A stretch of DNA of 64,000 nucleotides from NCBI RefSeq assembly GCF_003951315.1, contig NZ_QLJH01000007.1:62001-126000 (forward strand), in the 5' to 3' direction. Within the stretch, counting starts at the first letter, position 1, and every line of letters begins with the position of its first letter. The position numbers were made by a program, and so were the translations under genes. The stretch is from Sphingomonas sp. S-NIH.Pt15_0812. GTDB lineage: Bacteria; Pseudomonadota; Alphaproteobacteria; Sphingomonadales; Sphingomonadaceae. The notes under the pieces were generated by a model, which saw nothing but the letters and a program-made list of their open reading frames with translations, made no database searches and was not told where the DNA came from. Shown piece by piece: positions 54,588 through 62,700 of this stretch.

Positions 54588-55436
54588 ATGGCACTCAAGC
54601 AATATAACCCGACGAGCCCGGCCCGCCGCGGCCTGGTCCTCGTCGACAAGTCGCAGCTCTGGAAGGGCAAGCCGGTCAAGGCGCTCACCGAGGGCAAGAA
54701 CAAGACCGGCGGTCGCAACAACAAGGGTCACGTGACCAGCCGCGGCATCGCGGGCGGTCACAAGCAGAAGTATCGCTATATCGACTTCAAGCGCCGCAAC
54801 TGGGGCGTCGAGGGTACGGTCGAGCGTCTGGAATATGACCCCAACCGCACCGCGTTCATCGCGCTGGTCAACTATGGCACCGACGCCGAGGGCAAGGTCC
54901 AGCAGGCCTATATCCTGGCGCCGCAGCGTCTGGGCGTGGGCGACAAGGTGATCGCCGACAAGCGCACCGACGTGAAGCCGGGCAATGCCATGGAGCTGGG
55001 CCAGATGCCCGTCGGCACCATCGTCCACAATGTGGAGATGAAGCCGATGAAGGGTGGCCAGATCGCCCGTTCGGCCGGCACCTATGTGCAGGTCGTCGGT
55101 CGTGACCGCGGCATGGTCATCGTCCGCCTGAACTCGGGCGAGCAGCGCTACATCCATGGCGAGTGCATGGCGACGGTCGGCGCGGTCTCGAACCCCGACA
55201 ACCAGAACCAGAATCTCGGCAAGGCCGGTCGTTCGCGCTGGATGGGCTCGCGTCCGCTGACGCGCGGCGTCGCCAAGAACCCGGTCGACCACCCGCACGG
55301 CGGTGGTGAAGGCCGGACCTCGGGCGGCCGTCATCCGGTCACCCCGTGGGGCAAGCCGACCAAGGGTGCGCGCACCCGCCACAACAAGGCGACGGACAAG
55401 ATGATCATCCGTAGCCGCCATGCGAGGAAGAAGTAA
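54588..55436 (+). CDS. rplB: 50S ribosomal protein L2
   Basis: Large-subunit protein of the peptidyl-transferase centre, 282 residues. [60 protein letters not shown] and [20 protein letters not shown] are typical; the conserved His of the DHPHGGGEG loop is present. ATG 54588 is five bases past rplW. Its stop overlaps the rpsS start (TAATG at 55434-55438). The protein is complete. Confidence 0.99.
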   Translation: MALKQYNPTSPARRGLVLVDKSQLWKGKPVKALTEGKNKTGGRNNKGHVTSRGIAGGHKQKYRYIDFKRRNWGVEGTVERLEYDPNRTAFIALVNYGTDAEGKVQQAYILAPQRLGVGDKVIADKRTDVKPGNAMELGQMPVGTIVHNVEMKPMKGGQIARSAGTYVQVVGRDRGMVIVRLNSGEQRYIHGECMATVGAVSNPDNQNQNLGKAGRSRWMGSRPLTRGVAKNPVDHPHGGGEGRTSGGRHPVTPWGKPTKGARTRHNKATDKMIIRSRHARKK

Positions 55437-55711
55437 TGGCTCGCTCTGTCTGGAAGGGCCCGTTCGTCGAGCTCAGCCTGCTGAAGAAGGCTGAAGCCGC
55501 GCAGGACGCCGGTGGCCGCGCGCCGATCAAGACCTGGTCGCGTCGCTCCACCATCCTGCCGTCGTTCGTGGGTCTCACGTTCAATGTCTACAACGGCAAG
55601 AAGTTCGTGCCGGTGTCGGTCAACGAGGACATGGTCGGCATGAAGCTGGGTGAGTTCGCGCCGACGCGCTACTTCCCGGGTCACGCCGCTGACAAGAAGG
55701 GCAAGCGCTGA
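55436..55711 (+). CDS. rpsS: 30S ribosomal protein S19
   Basis: Small-subunit head protein, 91 residues. [40 protein letters not shown] and [20 protein letters not shown] are typical. ATG 55436 shares a base with the rplB stop (TAATG), and its stop shares bases with the rplV start (TGATG at 55709-55713), so coupling is tight. The C-terminal basic tail (KKGKR) is short. Confidence 0.98.
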   Translation: MARSVWKGPFVELSLLKKAEAAQDAGGRAPIKTWSRRSTILPSFVGLTFNVYNGKKFVPVSVNEDMVGMKLGEFAPTRYFPGHAADKKGKR

Positions 55712-56088
55712 TGAGCAAGCCGCAATCCCCCCGCAAGGTCGGTGACAAGGAAGCGCTGTCGGTCGGCACGCAAATCCGTGGTTCGGCGCAGAAGCTGAAC
55801 CTGGTCGCGGGCCTGATCCGCGGCAAGAAGGCCGGCGATGCGCTGAACATCCTGTCCTTCTCGACCAAGGCGATGGCCGTGGACGCTCGCAAGGTGCTCG
55901 CCTCGGCGATCGCCAATGCCGAGAACAACCACAATCTCGACGTCGACGCGCTCGTCGTCGCCGAGGCGTCGGTCGGCAAGTCGATCACGATGAAGCGCTT
56001 CGCGACCCGCGGCCGTGGCAAGTCCACCCGCATCCTGAAGCCGTTCAGCCGTCTGCGCATCGTCGTGCGCGAGCAGGAAGAAGCGTAA
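55711..56088 (+). CDS. rplV: 50S ribosomal protein L22
   Basis: Large-subunit tunnel protein, 125 residues, with the beta-hairpin loop that lines the tunnel ([20 protein letters not shown]). [20 protein letters not shown] and [20 protein letters not shown] followed by [20 protein letters not shown] are typical. ATG 55711 overlaps the rpsS stop (TGATG), and the stop overlaps rpsC (TAATG). The first 20 residues ([20 protein letters not shown]) form a short basic extension seen in related alphaproteobacteria. Confidence 0.98.
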   Translation: MSKPQSPRKVGDKEALSVGTQIRGSAQKLNLVAGLIRGKKAGDALNILSFSTKAMAVDARKVLASAIANAENNHNLDVDALVVAEASVGKSITMKRFATRGRGKSTRILKPFSRLRIVVREQEEA

Positions 56089-56795
56089 TGGGTCACAAGA
56101 GCAATCCGATCGGGATGCGGTTGCAGATCAACCGCACCTGGGACAGCCGCTGGTTCGCCGAGGGCGCGGACTATGGCCGTCTGCTGCTGGAGGATCTGAA
56201 GATCCGCCAGTATATCATGAAGAGCCTGCCGCAGGCTGCGATCAGCAAGGTCGTGATCGAGCGTCCGGCGAAGCTGTGCCGCATCTCGATCTTCGCGGCG
56301 CGTCCCGGTGTCATCATCGGCAAGAAGGGCGGCGACATCGAGAAGCTCCGCAAGACGATCGGGGCGATGACCTCGTCCGACGTCTCGCTCAACATCGTCG
56401 AGATCCGCAAGCCCGAGGTCGACGCCCGTCTCGTCGCGCAGGGCATCGCCGACCAGCTGGAGCGCCGTATCGCGTTCCGCCGGGCGATGAAGCGCGCGGT
56501 GCAGTCGGCGATGCGCCTGGGTGCCGACGGCATCAAGGTGTATTGCGGCGGCCGTCTGGGCGGCGCCGAGATCGCCCGCTCCGAGAGCTATCGCGAAGGT
56601 CGCGTTCCGCTGCACACGCTGCGCGCGAACATCGACTATGCCGAGGCCGAGGCCCACACGTCCTACGGCGTGTGCGGCGTGAAGGTCTGGGTCTTCAAGG
56701 GCGAGATTCTGGGTCACGACCCGATGGCGACCGACCGGCTCATGATGGAGGCTCAGACCTCCGGCGTGCGCCCGGCGCGCGACGACCGTCGCTAA
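56088..56795 (+). CDS. rpsC: 30S ribosomal protein S3
   Basis: Small-subunit helicase-like head protein, 235 residues. [40 protein letters not shown] (the KH motif GXXG as GKKG) and [20 protein letters not shown] followed by [20 protein letters not shown] are typical. ATG 56088 overlaps the rplV stop. The C-terminal [20 protein letters not shown] is complete. A 12-base gap, rich in purines, precedes rplP. Confidence 0.99.
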   Translation: MGHKSNPIGMRLQINRTWDSRWFAEGADYGRLLLEDLKIRQYIMKSLPQAAISKVVIERPAKLCRISIFAARPGVIIGKKGGDIEKLRKTIGAMTSSDVSLNIVEIRKPEVDARLVAQGIADQLERRIAFRRAMKRAVQSAMRLGADGIKVYCGGRLGGAEIARSESYREGRVPLHTLRANIDYAEAEAHTSYGVCGVKVWVFKGEILGHDPMATDRLMMEAQTSGVRPARDDRR

Positions 56796-56807
56796 GGAAC
56801 AAGAGCA

Positions 56808-57242
56808 ATGCTGCAACCGAAGCGCACCAAATTCCGCAAGGCGTTCAAGGGCCGCATCCACGGCGACGCGAAGGGGGGCACCGCGCTCAACTTCGGCGCC
56901 TATGGCCTGAAGGCGATGGAGCCGGATCGTCTGACCGCGCGTCAGATCGAGGCGGCCCGCCGCGCCATCACCCGCCACATCCGCCGTCAGGGCCGTTTGT
57001 GGATCCGCGTGTTCCCGGACGTGCCGGTCTCGTCCAAGCCCGCCGAAGTCCGCATGGGCTCGGGCAAGGGTTCGCCTGAGTTCTGGGCGGCCCGCGTCAA
57101 GCCCGGCCGCATCCTGTTCGAGCTCGATGGTGTCGACGGCCGCCTGGCCGCCGAGGCATTCGAGCGCGCAGCGATGAAGCTGCCGATCAAGACCAAGGTC
57201 GTTGCCCGCCTGGGCGACACCAGCCACCTCGGAGGCGAGTAA
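56808..57242 (+). CDS. rplP: 50S ribosomal protein L16
   Basis: Large-subunit protein close to the A site, 144 residues. [40 protein letters not shown] and [20 protein letters not shown] are typical; the K-rich [20 protein letters not shown] segment is intact. ATG 56808 follows GGAACAAGAGCA, and its stop overlaps the rpmC start (TAATG, 57240-57244). It is complete and of normal length. Confidence 0.98.
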   Translation: MLQPKRTKFRKAFKGRIHGDAKGGTALNFGAYGLKAMEPDRLTARQIEAARRAITRHIRRQGRLWIRVFPDVPVSSKPAEVRMGSGKGSPEFWAARVKPGRILFELDGVDGRLAAEAFERAAMKLPIKTKVVARLGDTSHLGGE

Positions 57243-57445
57243 TGGCCGATAACGATTTCGTCGGTCAGACCGACGACCAGCTCAACGAGAGCCTGGCGCA
57301 GCTGAAGCGCGAGCAGTTCAATCTCCGTTTCCAGGCGGCGACGAGCCAGCTCGAGAAGCCGAGCCGCGTCCGCGAGGTCCGTCGTGACATCGCCCGCATC
57401 AAGACCCTGCAGACGCAGCGCACCCGCGCCGCGGCTGCCAAGTAA
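57242..57445 (+). CDS. rpmC: 50S ribosomal protein L29
   Basis: Small exit-tunnel protein of the large subunit, 67 residues. The helical hairpin [20 protein letters not shown] and [20 protein letters not shown] is the L29 pattern. ATG 57242 overlaps the rplP stop. It lies with rpsQ in the usual rplP-rpmC-rpsQ order. The N-terminus ([12 protein letters not shown]) is acidic and variable. Confidence 0.97.
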   Translation: MADNDFVGQTDDQLNESLAQLKREQFNLRFQAATSQLEKPSRVREVRRDIARIKTLQTQRTRAAAAK

Positions 57446-57457
57446 GGAACCGAGCAC

Positions 57458-57730
57458 ATGCCCAAGCGCGTGCTGACCGGACTGATCGTCTCCGACAAGG
57501 GCGACAAGACGGTGGTGGTGAATGTCGAGCGCAAGGTGAAGCACCCGCTCTACGGCAAGATCATCCGCCGCTCGAAGAAGTATCACGCCCATGACGAGGC
57601 GAACGAGTATAAGGCCGGCGAGACCGTGCGCATCGAAGAGATCGCACCGCTCTCCAAGCTGAAGACCTGGAAGGTGATCGAGCGGGTGAACACTCACGCG
57701 ACGCCCGACCGGGTCGACGTCGACGCCTGA
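57458..57730 (+). CDS. rpsQ: 30S ribosomal protein S17
   Basis: Small-subunit primary binding protein with an OB fold, 90 residues. [40 protein letters not shown] and [20 protein letters not shown] are typical. The C-terminal tail ([16 protein letters not shown]) is a little longer than in E. coli. ATG 57458 follows AAGGAACCGAGCAC. It closes the S10 gene set: a 181-bp gap with a terminator-like hairpin lies before rplN. Confidence 0.98.
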   Translation: MPKRVLTGLIVSDKGDKTVVVNVERKVKHPLYGKIIRRSKKYHAHDEANEYKAGETVRIEEIAPLSKLKTWKVIERVNTHATPDRVDVDA

Positions 57731-57821
57731 TCGCGCGGCCCGGCACGCGCCGGGCCCGTCATCGAAAGGCTGGATCGAAGGGCATTGCCTTTCGTATCCG
57801 GAGTGGCTAAAGGCGCCGCTC

Positions 57822-57861
57822 CCCCTGGCGTGGATTGTCCGCGCCGGGGGTCGTTATTTTT
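57822..57861 (+). terminator. Terminator-like hairpin between rpsQ and rplN
   Basis: A 9-pair stem (57822-57830 with 57842-57850, one G-U pair) followed by TCGTTATTTTT. It lies at the classical S10/spc operon boundary. A weak candidate promoter (TTGCCT 57785-57790, 17 bp, TAAAGG 57108-type position 57808-57813) lies just upstream, so the hairpin could instead be an attenuator of the spc set. Confidence 0.6.
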
Positions 57862-57911
57862 AGGCGGGGTTGGGTCGGTATCCACCCCAAGAAGAGAAGG
57901 AAGCAGGATCC

Positions 57912-58280
57912 ATGATCCAGATGCAGTCCAATCTCGACGTCGCTGACAACAGCGGCGCGAAGCGGGTCCAGTGCATCAAGGTGCTTGGCGGTTCCAAGCG
58001 CCGGACGGCCAGCGTCGGCGACATCATCGTCGTGTCGATCAAGGAAGCGCAGCCCCGCGGCAAGGTGAAGAAGGGTGACGTGCATCGCGCCGTCATCGTC
58101 CGCACCGCCAAGGACATCCACCGTGCCGATGGCTCGACCATCCGCTTCGACGGCAACGCCGCGGTGCTGGTCAACAAGAACGAGGAGCCGATCGGCACCC
58201 GTATCTTCGGCCCGGTCGTGCGCGAGCTGCGCGGCAAGAAGCACATGAAGATCATCTCGCTGGCTCCGGAGGTGCTGTAA
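57912..58280 (+). CDS. rplN: 50S ribosomal protein L14
   Basis: Large-subunit protein at the interface, 122 residues, the first gene of the spc set. [40 protein letters not shown] and [20 protein letters not shown] are typical. ATG 57912 follows GGAAGCAGGATCC, a strong ribosome binding site; an in-frame upstream extension to 57870 is not conserved. Its stop overlaps rplX (TAATG, 58278-58282). The upstream hairpin and U-run may control entry into the spc set. Confidence 0.98.
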   Translation: MIQMQSNLDVADNSGAKRVQCIKVLGGSKRRTASVGDIIVVSIKEAQPRGKVKKGDVHRAVIVRTAKDIHRADGSTIRFDGNAAVLVNKNEEPIGTRIFGPVVRELRGKKHMKIISLAPEVL

Positions 58281-58597
58281 TGGGCGCTGCGAAGATCAAG
58301 AAGGGCGACAAGGTCGTCGTCCTGTCCGGCAAGGACAAGGGCAAGACCGGCACCGTCACCCAGTCGATGCCCAAGGACGGCAAGGTGATCGTGGGCGGCG
58401 TCAACGTCGCGACCCGTCACCGCAAGCCGACCCAGGCGAACCCGCAGGGCGGCCTGGAGAAGGTCGAGGCTCCGCTGCACGTCTCGAAGGTCGCGCACGT
58501 GACCGCCGACGGCAAGCCCACCCGCGTCCGTTTCGAGACGCAGGACGGCAAGAAGGTCCGCGTGGCCGTGAAGACCGGGGAGAAGATCGATGGCTGA
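58280..58597 (+). CDS. rplX: 50S ribosomal protein L24
   Basis: Assembly-initiator protein of the large subunit, 105 residues. [20 protein letters not shown] (KOW motif) and [20 protein letters not shown] are typical. ATG 58280 overlaps the rplN stop, and its end overlaps rplE by 8 bases (58590-58597), so coupling is maintained. It is complete and basic throughout, as expected. Confidence 0.98.
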   Translation: MGAAKIKKGDKVVVLSGKDKGKTGTVTQSMPKDGKVIVGGVNVATRHRKPTQANPQGGLEKVEAPLHVSKVAHVTADGKPTRVRFETQDGKKVRVAVKTGEKIDG

Positions 58598-59174
58598 TGC
58601 CTACAAGCCCCGGATGAAGGGCATCTACGAGGACCGCATCGTCAAGGCGATGCAGGAGAAGTTCGGCTACGAGAACGAGATGCAGATTCCCCGCATCGAG
58701 AAGATCGTGCTGAACATGGGCGTCGGCGAGGCCACCCAGGACAAGAAGCGCGTCGACCAGGCCGCGTCCGAAATGGAGCTGATCGCGGGTCAGAAGCCCG
58801 TCATCACCAAGGCAAAGAAGTCGATCGCGCAGTTCAAGCTGCGCGAAGGCATGCCGATCGGCGTGAAGGTCACGCTGCGTCGCGAGCGCATGTACGAGTT
58901 CCTCGACCGCTTCATCACGATCGCGCTGCCCCGCGTGCGCGACTTCCGTGGCCTGAACCCGAAGAGCTTTGACGGTCGCGGCAACTATGCCTGCGGCATC
59001 AAGGAACAGATCATCTTCCCCGAGATCAACTATGACCGCATCGACAAGGTGCGCGGCATGGATGTGATCGTGACCACCACGGCGAAGACCGACGAAGAGG
59101 CGCGCGAGCTGCTCCGTCTGTTCGGCTTCCCGTTCCCGCAGGAAGAGACCGCCGAAGAGAAGAAGGCGGCCTGA
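58590..59174 (+). CDS. rplE: 50S ribosomal protein L5
   Basis: 5S rRNA-binding protein, 194 residues. [40 protein letters not shown] and [20 protein letters not shown] followed by [20 protein letters not shown] are typical. ATG 58590 overlaps rplX by 8 bases. The final 15 residues ([12 protein letters not shown]) are an acidic tail beyond the family core. A 31-nt hairpin with U-run follows in the 63-bp gap to rpsN. Confidence 0.98.
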   Translation: MADAYKPRMKGIYEDRIVKAMQEKFGYENEMQIPRIEKIVLNMGVGEATQDKKRVDQAASEMELIAGQKPVITKAKKSIAQFKLREGMPIGVKVTLRRERMYEFLDRFITIALPRVRDFRGLNPKSFDGRGNYACGIKEQIIFPEINYDRIDKVRGMDVIVTTTAKTDEEARELLRLFGFPFPQEETAEEKKAA

Positions 59175-59183
59175 CATTCTACC

Positions 59184-59219
59184 CCCTTCCCCGTCTGATC
59201 GGCGGGGGAGGGGCTTTTC
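59184..59219 (+). terminator. Terminator-like hairpin between rplE and rpsN
   Basis: A 13-pair stem (59184-59196 with 59202-59214, two G-U pairs, loop TGATC) followed by CTTTTC. It begins 9 bp past the rplE stop, inside the spc set, and ends 18 bp before the rpsN start. It looks like a true intrinsic terminator in an unusual place. Confidence 0.7.
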
Positions 59220-59237
59220 AAGGAAGAGCTTAAGTCC

Positions 59238-59543
59238 ATGGCGAAACTGAGTTCGATCAACAAGAATGAGCGTCGCAAGAAGATGGTCGCGCAATATGCG
59301 CCCAAGCTGGCGAAGCTGAAGGCGCAGGCCAATGACGAGTCGCTGAGCGAGACCGACCGTCTCATTGCGCGCCTCAAGATGGCCGAGCTGCCGCGCAACG
59401 CGAACCCGACCCGGATCCGCAATCGCTGCGCGACCACCGGCCGTCCGCGTGCGTACTACCGCAAGTTCCGTCTCTGCCGCGTGCAGCTTCGCGATCTGGC
59501 CAACAAGGGCCTGATCCCCGGCGTCACCAAGTCGAGCTGGTAA
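59238..59543 (+). CDS. rpsN: 30S ribosomal protein S14 (zinc-independent form)
   Basis: Small-subunit head protein of 101 residues. [40 protein letters not shown] region (here [20 protein letters not shown]) and [20 protein letters not shown] followed by PGVTKSSW are typical. It has no CxxC zinc site, so it is the long, zinc-free form of S14. ATG 59238 follows AAGGAAGAGCTTAAGTCC. It is preceded by a terminator-like hairpin and precedes rpsH by 10 bp. Confidence 0.98.
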   Translation: MAKLSSINKNERRKKMVAQYAPKLAKLKAQANDESLSETDRLIARLKMAELPRNANPTRIRNRCATTGRPRAYYRKFRLCRVQLRDLANKGLIPGVTKSSW

Positions 59544-59553
59544 GGATAGTCCA

Positions 59554-59949
59554 ATGGCAGTGACCGATCCCCTGGGTGATTTGCTCACCCGCATCCGCAA
59601 CGGCCAGCGCGCGCGCAAGGACTCCGTCCTGAGCCCCGCGTCGAAGCTGCGCGTGCGCGTCCTCGACGTGCTGCAGCGCGAAGGCTATATCCGCGGCTAT
59701 TCCGAAGAGCAGATGGGCCCCGCCGCCGGCGTGCGCATCGAGCTGAAGTATTTCGAGGGCCAGCCCGCGATCAAGCATGTCGCGCGCGTCTCGAAGCCCG
59801 GCCGTCGCGTCTACAGCGGCTCGCAGGAGCTGCCCCGCGTCATGAACGGCCTGGGCATCACCATCGTCTCGACGCCGAACGGCGTTCTGTCCGACGCGGA
59901 AGCGCGTGAGCAGAATGTCGGCGGCGAAGTGCTCGCGGAGGTCTTCTGA
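59554..59949 (+). CDS. rpsH: 30S ribosomal protein S8
   Basis: Central small-subunit protein, and in E. coli the translational repressor of the spc operon, 131 residues. [40 protein letters not shown] and [20 protein letters not shown] are typical. ATG 59554 is 10 bp past rpsN, and the stop overlaps rplF (TGATG, 59947-59951). Whether it represses rplE here, where a hairpin already sits, is unknown. Confidence 0.98.
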   Translation: MAVTDPLGDLLTRIRNGQRARKDSVLSPASKLRVRVLDVLQREGYIRGYSEEQMGPAAGVRIELKYFEGQPAIKHVARVSKPGRRVYSGSQELPRVMNGLGITIVSTPNGVLSDAEAREQNVGGEVLAEVF

Positions 59950-60482
59950 TGAGCCGTATTGGTAAGAAGGCTGTTCCGGTTCCGGCCGGCGTGACCGCCA
60001 ACATCGCCGATCGCATGCTGAGCGTGAAGGGCCCCAAGGGCACCCTGACGCTCCCGCTGGCCGACGACATCACCTATGACGTCCAGTCGGACGGCATCTC
60101 GGTGCAGCCGGCCAACGACACCAAGCGCGCGCGCGCGTTTTGGGGCATGCAGCGCACGCTGGTGCAGAACCTGGTCACCGGCGTGACCACGGGCTTCACC
60201 AAGAAGCTGGTCATCACCGGCGTCGGCTATCGCGCCGCGGCCCAGGGCAAGACCTTGAAGCTGCAGCTCGGCTACAGCCATGACGTCAACATCGATGTGC
60301 CGGAAGGCCTCGAGGTGAAGACGCCGGACGCCACGACCGTCGAAATCAGCGGCGCGGACAAGCAGAAGGTCGGCCAGCTGGCCGCCGAGATCCGTCGCTG
60401 GCGCAAGCCGGAGCCCTATAAGGGCAAGGGCATCAAGTACGACGGCGAGTTCATCTTCCGCAAGGAAGGGAAGAAGAAGTAA
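59949..60482 (+). CDS. rplF: 50S ribosomal protein L6
   Basis: Large-subunit protein near the factor-binding site, 177 residues. [40 protein letters not shown] and [24 protein letters not shown] C-terminus (here [20 protein letters not shown]) are typical. ATG 59949 overlaps the rpsH stop; the stop overlaps rplR (TAATG, 60480-60484). It is complete and of normal length. Confidence 0.98.
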   Translation: MSRIGKKAVPVPAGVTANIADRMLSVKGPKGTLTLPLADDITYDVQSDGISVQPANDTKRARAFWGMQRTLVQNLVTGVTTGFTKKLVITGVGYRAAAQGKTLKLQLGYSHDVNIDVPEGLEVKTPDATTVEISGADKQKVGQLAAEIRRWRKPEPYKGKGIKYDGEFIFRKEGKKK

Positions 60483-60832
60483 TGACCAAGGGTCTCTCTC
60501 TTTTCGAGAAGCGCCGTCGGCGCAATCGTACCGCGCTGCGTGCACGTGCCGGTACGCGTCCGCGCCTGTCCGTGCATCGCTCGGGCAAGCACATCTATGC
60601 GCAGGTGATCGACGACACGGCGGGCCGCACGGTCGCCTCGGCGTCGACGCTGGCGAGCCACGAGGGCGCGACGTCGAATTGCGACGCCGCCTCCGCCGTG
60701 GGTCGGCGCGTGGCCGAAGCGGCGAAGGCCGCCGGCGTCACCCAGGTCGTGTTCGACCGTGGTGGCTTCCTGTTCCACGGCCGCGTCAAGGCGCTCGCCG
60801 AGGCCGCGCGTGAAGCCGGATTGGAGTTCTAA
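60482..60832 (+). CDS. rplR: 50S ribosomal protein L18
   Basis: 5S rRNA-binding protein, 116 residues. [40 protein letters not shown] and [20 protein letters not shown] are typical; the basic N-terminal extension of ~15 residues is usual. ATG 60482 overlaps the rplF stop. Only two bases separate its stop from the rpsE ATG. It is complete. Confidence 0.98.
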   Translation: MTKGLSLFEKRRRRNRTALRARAGTRPRLSVHRSGKHIYAQVIDDTAGRTVASASTLASHEGATSNCDAASAVGRRVAEAAKAAGVTQVVFDRGGFLFHGRVKALAEAAREAGLEF

Positions 60833-60834
60833 GA

Positions 60835-61635
60835 ATGGCTGATACCAACGATATCCAGTCGCAGCCCGGCGCTCCCGCCGCGGTTGAGGCTTCCGCCGGC
60901 GATGCCGGCGCTAACACCGGCAACACCGGTGGCGGCTATCAGGGTCAGGGCGGCGGTCGTGGTCGCGGTGGCCAGGGCGGACGTGGCGGCCAGGGCGGCG
61001 GTCGCGGTGGCCCGGGCGGCAACCGTGGCGGTCGCGACGGCGGTCGTGGTGGTCGTGACAACCGTGGTCGCGGTGGTCCCGGTCAGGACGATGGCGGCGA
61101 AGAGCTGATCGAGAAGCTGGTCCACATCAACCGCGTCTCGAAGACGGTGAAGGGCGGCAAGCGCTTCGGCTTCGCGGCGCTGGTCGTCGTGGGCGACGGC
61201 AAGGGCCGGGTCGGCTTCGGTCATGGCAAGGCGCGCGAAGTGCCGGAAGCCATCTCCAAGGCGACCGCTGCGGCGAAGAAGAAGATGGTCCGCGTGCCGC
61301 TGAAGGACGGCCGTACGCTGCACCATGACGCGAACGGTCACTTCGGTGCCGGCCGCGTGACGCTTCGCTCGGCGCCGCAGGGCACCGGCATCATCGCCGG
61401 CGGTCCGATGCGCGCCATCTTCGAATCGCTCGGCGTCGCCGACGTGGTGACGAAGTCGGTGGGCACGTCGAACCCCTATAACATGATCCGCGCCACCTTC
61501 GGCGCCCTGACCGATCAGACCAGCCCCAAGGCGGTCGCGCAGCGTCGTGGCAAGAAGATCGCGGACCTGCTGGGTCGCGGCCAGGGCGCCACGGCGCAGG
61601 TGGCCGAGGCGGAAGCCGCGGCGATCACGGAGTAA
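60835..61635 (+). CDS. rpsE: 30S ribosomal protein S5 with RGG-rich N-terminal extension
   Basis: Small-subunit protein at the mRNA entry channel, 266 residues against ~166 in E. coli. The core begins near residue 89 ([20 protein letters not shown]) and runs to [18 protein letters not shown] text (here [17 protein letters not shown]). Ahead of it residues ~1-31 are Ala/Asn/Asp-rich and residues 32-82 are a low-complexity Gly/Arg/Gln tract with six RGG motifs (R44, R50, R57, R64, R71, R79 as first residue). A short acidic tail (~20 residues) ends the protein. ATG 60835 is the only plausible start: the extension is in frame, in operon context and codon use matches. The core residues for fidelity ([19 protein letters not shown] region) look normal. 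Confidence 0.98.
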   Translation: MADTNDIQSQPGAPAAVEASAGDAGANTGNTGGGYQGQGGGRGRGGQGGRGGQGGGRGGPGGNRGGRDGGRGGRDNRGRGGPGQDDGGEELIEKLVHINRVSKTVKGGKRFGFAALVVVGDGKGRVGFGHGKAREVPEAISKATAAAKKKMVRVPLKDGRTLHHDANGHFGAGRVTLRSAPQGTGIIAGGPMRAIFESLGVADVVTKSVGTSNPYNMIRATFGALTDQTSPKAVAQRRGKKIADLLGRGQGATAQVAEAEAAAITE

Positions 61636-61641
61636 GCTGAC

Positions 61642-61818
61642 ATGGCGACGATCAAGATCAAGCAGACCGGTTCGCCGATCCGCCGTACCAAGGATCAGCG
61701 CGCGACGCTGATCGGCCTTGGCCTCAACAAGATGCACAAGGTCAGCGAGCTCGAGGACAGCCCCGAGGTTCGCGGCATGATCCGCAAGGTCCAGCACATG
61801 GTCGAAGTGCAGGGCTGA
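61642..61818 (+). CDS. rpmD: 50S ribosomal protein L30
   Basis: A 58-residue large-subunit protein, short enough to be easily missed. The sequence [40 protein letters not shown] and [18 protein letters not shown] covers it completely and matches L30. ATG 61642 lies six bases past the rpsE stop. Its position between rpsE and rplO is the standard order. A strong terminator-like hairpin follows 26 bp after its stop. Confidence 0.97.
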   Translation: MATIKIKQTGSPIRRTKDQRATLIGLGLNKMHKVSELEDSPEVRGMIRKVQHMVEVQG

Positions 61819-61844
61819 GCCCCGTATCTTCCATGCGCCTGAAG

Positions 61845-61878
61845 GGGCGGCGTCGGTTTCGACCGACGCCGCCCTTTT
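61845..61878 (+). terminator. Strong terminator-like hairpin between rpmD and rplO
   Basis: A 13-bp perfect stem (GGGCGGCGTCGGT 61845-61857 with ACCGACGCCGCCC 61862-61874) with a TTCG tetraloop, followed by TTTT. This is a textbook intrinsic terminator, inside the spc set, 27 bp past rpmD and 120 bp before rplO. Confidence 0.85.
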
Positions 61879-61996
61879 GCTTTGGGGCAAGGCGGGAGGA
61901 GGTTGCCTGACATCTTTGCTCGACAAGCGGGCGACTCCCCGTTAAGGCCCGCCGCTTCCATCCAACAGCGCGTCAAAAGCGAAAGCGAGTGCAATC

Positions 61997-62539
61997 ATGA
62001 AGCTCAACGAACTCCGCGACAACGAAGGTGCCCGCAAGTCCAAGATTCGCGTCGGTCGCGGCATCGGCTCGGGCAAGGGCAAGACCGGCGGTCGTGGCCA
62101 GAAGGGCCAGAAGAGCCGCGAGGGCGTGTCCATCGCCGGCTTCGAGGGCGGCCAGATGCCGCTCCACATGCGTCTGCCGAAGCGCGGCTTCAACAACATC
62201 TTCGCCAAGGATTACGCCGAGGTGAACCTGGGCGCGATCCAGAAGGCGGTGGATGCGGGCAAGCTGTCGGCCGACGGCACGATCGACCATGCGGCGCTGA
62301 AGGCCGCCGGCCTGGCCCGCGGCGGCAAGGACGGCGTCCGCCTCCTCGCCAAGGGCGAATTCTCGGCCAAGCTGAGCTTCCTGGTCGCCGGTGTCTCGGC
62401 CGGTGCGCGCAGCGCGGTCGAGGCGGCGGGCGGTTCGGTCGAAGTGCCGACCGTCGTGCCGGCCGCCGAGAAGGCCGCCGCCAAGAAGGGCGTGAAGTAT
62501 CGCGAGCGCCAGGCGCACAAGGCGTCGTTCAAGGCCTGA
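61997..62539 (+). CDS. rplO: 50S ribosomal protein L15
   Basis: Large-subunit assembly protein, 180 residues against ~144 in E. coli. [40 protein letters not shown] and [20 protein letters not shown] are typical. The C-terminal ~30 residues ([20 protein letters not shown] then REQR-type ending, here [12 protein letters not shown]) are an Ala/Lys-rich tail beyond the core. ATG 61997 follows AAGCGAAAGCGAGTGCAATC. Terminator-like hairpins lie both before and after it, so it may be transcribed separately from rpmD and secY. Confidence 0.98.
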   Translation: MKLNELRDNEGARKSKIRVGRGIGSGKGKTGGRGQKGQKSREGVSIAGFEGGQMPLHMRLPKRGFNNIFAKDYAEVNLGAIQKAVDAGKLSADGTIDHAALKAAGLARGGKDGVRLLAKGEFSAKLSFLVAGVSAGARSAVEAAGGSVEVPTVVPAAEKAAAKKGVKYRERQAHKASFKA

Positions 62540-62643
62540 TCCGGTAACGACCGTCCCGGTGTGACGGCGCGGCCACGGTCGCGCCCGGCTCGGGACGGAT
62601 CGACCGTGTAGGCATTAGACAAGCCCGCACGGGTGCCTATATG

Positions 62644-62682
62644 AACGGCGGGAGCGGGCAAACGCATCCCGCCGTTTTTGTT
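62644..62682 (+). terminator. Terminator-like hairpin between rplO and secY
   Basis: A 10-bp perfect stem (AACGGCGGGA 62644-62653 with TCCCGCCGTT 62667-62676, 13-nt loop) followed by TTTGTTT. It lies 104 bp past rplO and only 18 bp before secY, so an RNA ending here would not include secY. Confidence 0.75.
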
Positions 62683-62700
62683 TCCAGGACGAATCATCGC

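Noticed and set aside
60928..61080. A DNA-level tandem repeat as an unstable element
   Set aside because: The GGT/CGT-rich stretch is the coding sequence of the S5 RGG tract; it is irregular at the DNA level and keeps the reading frame, so it is a protein feature rather than a simple repeat.
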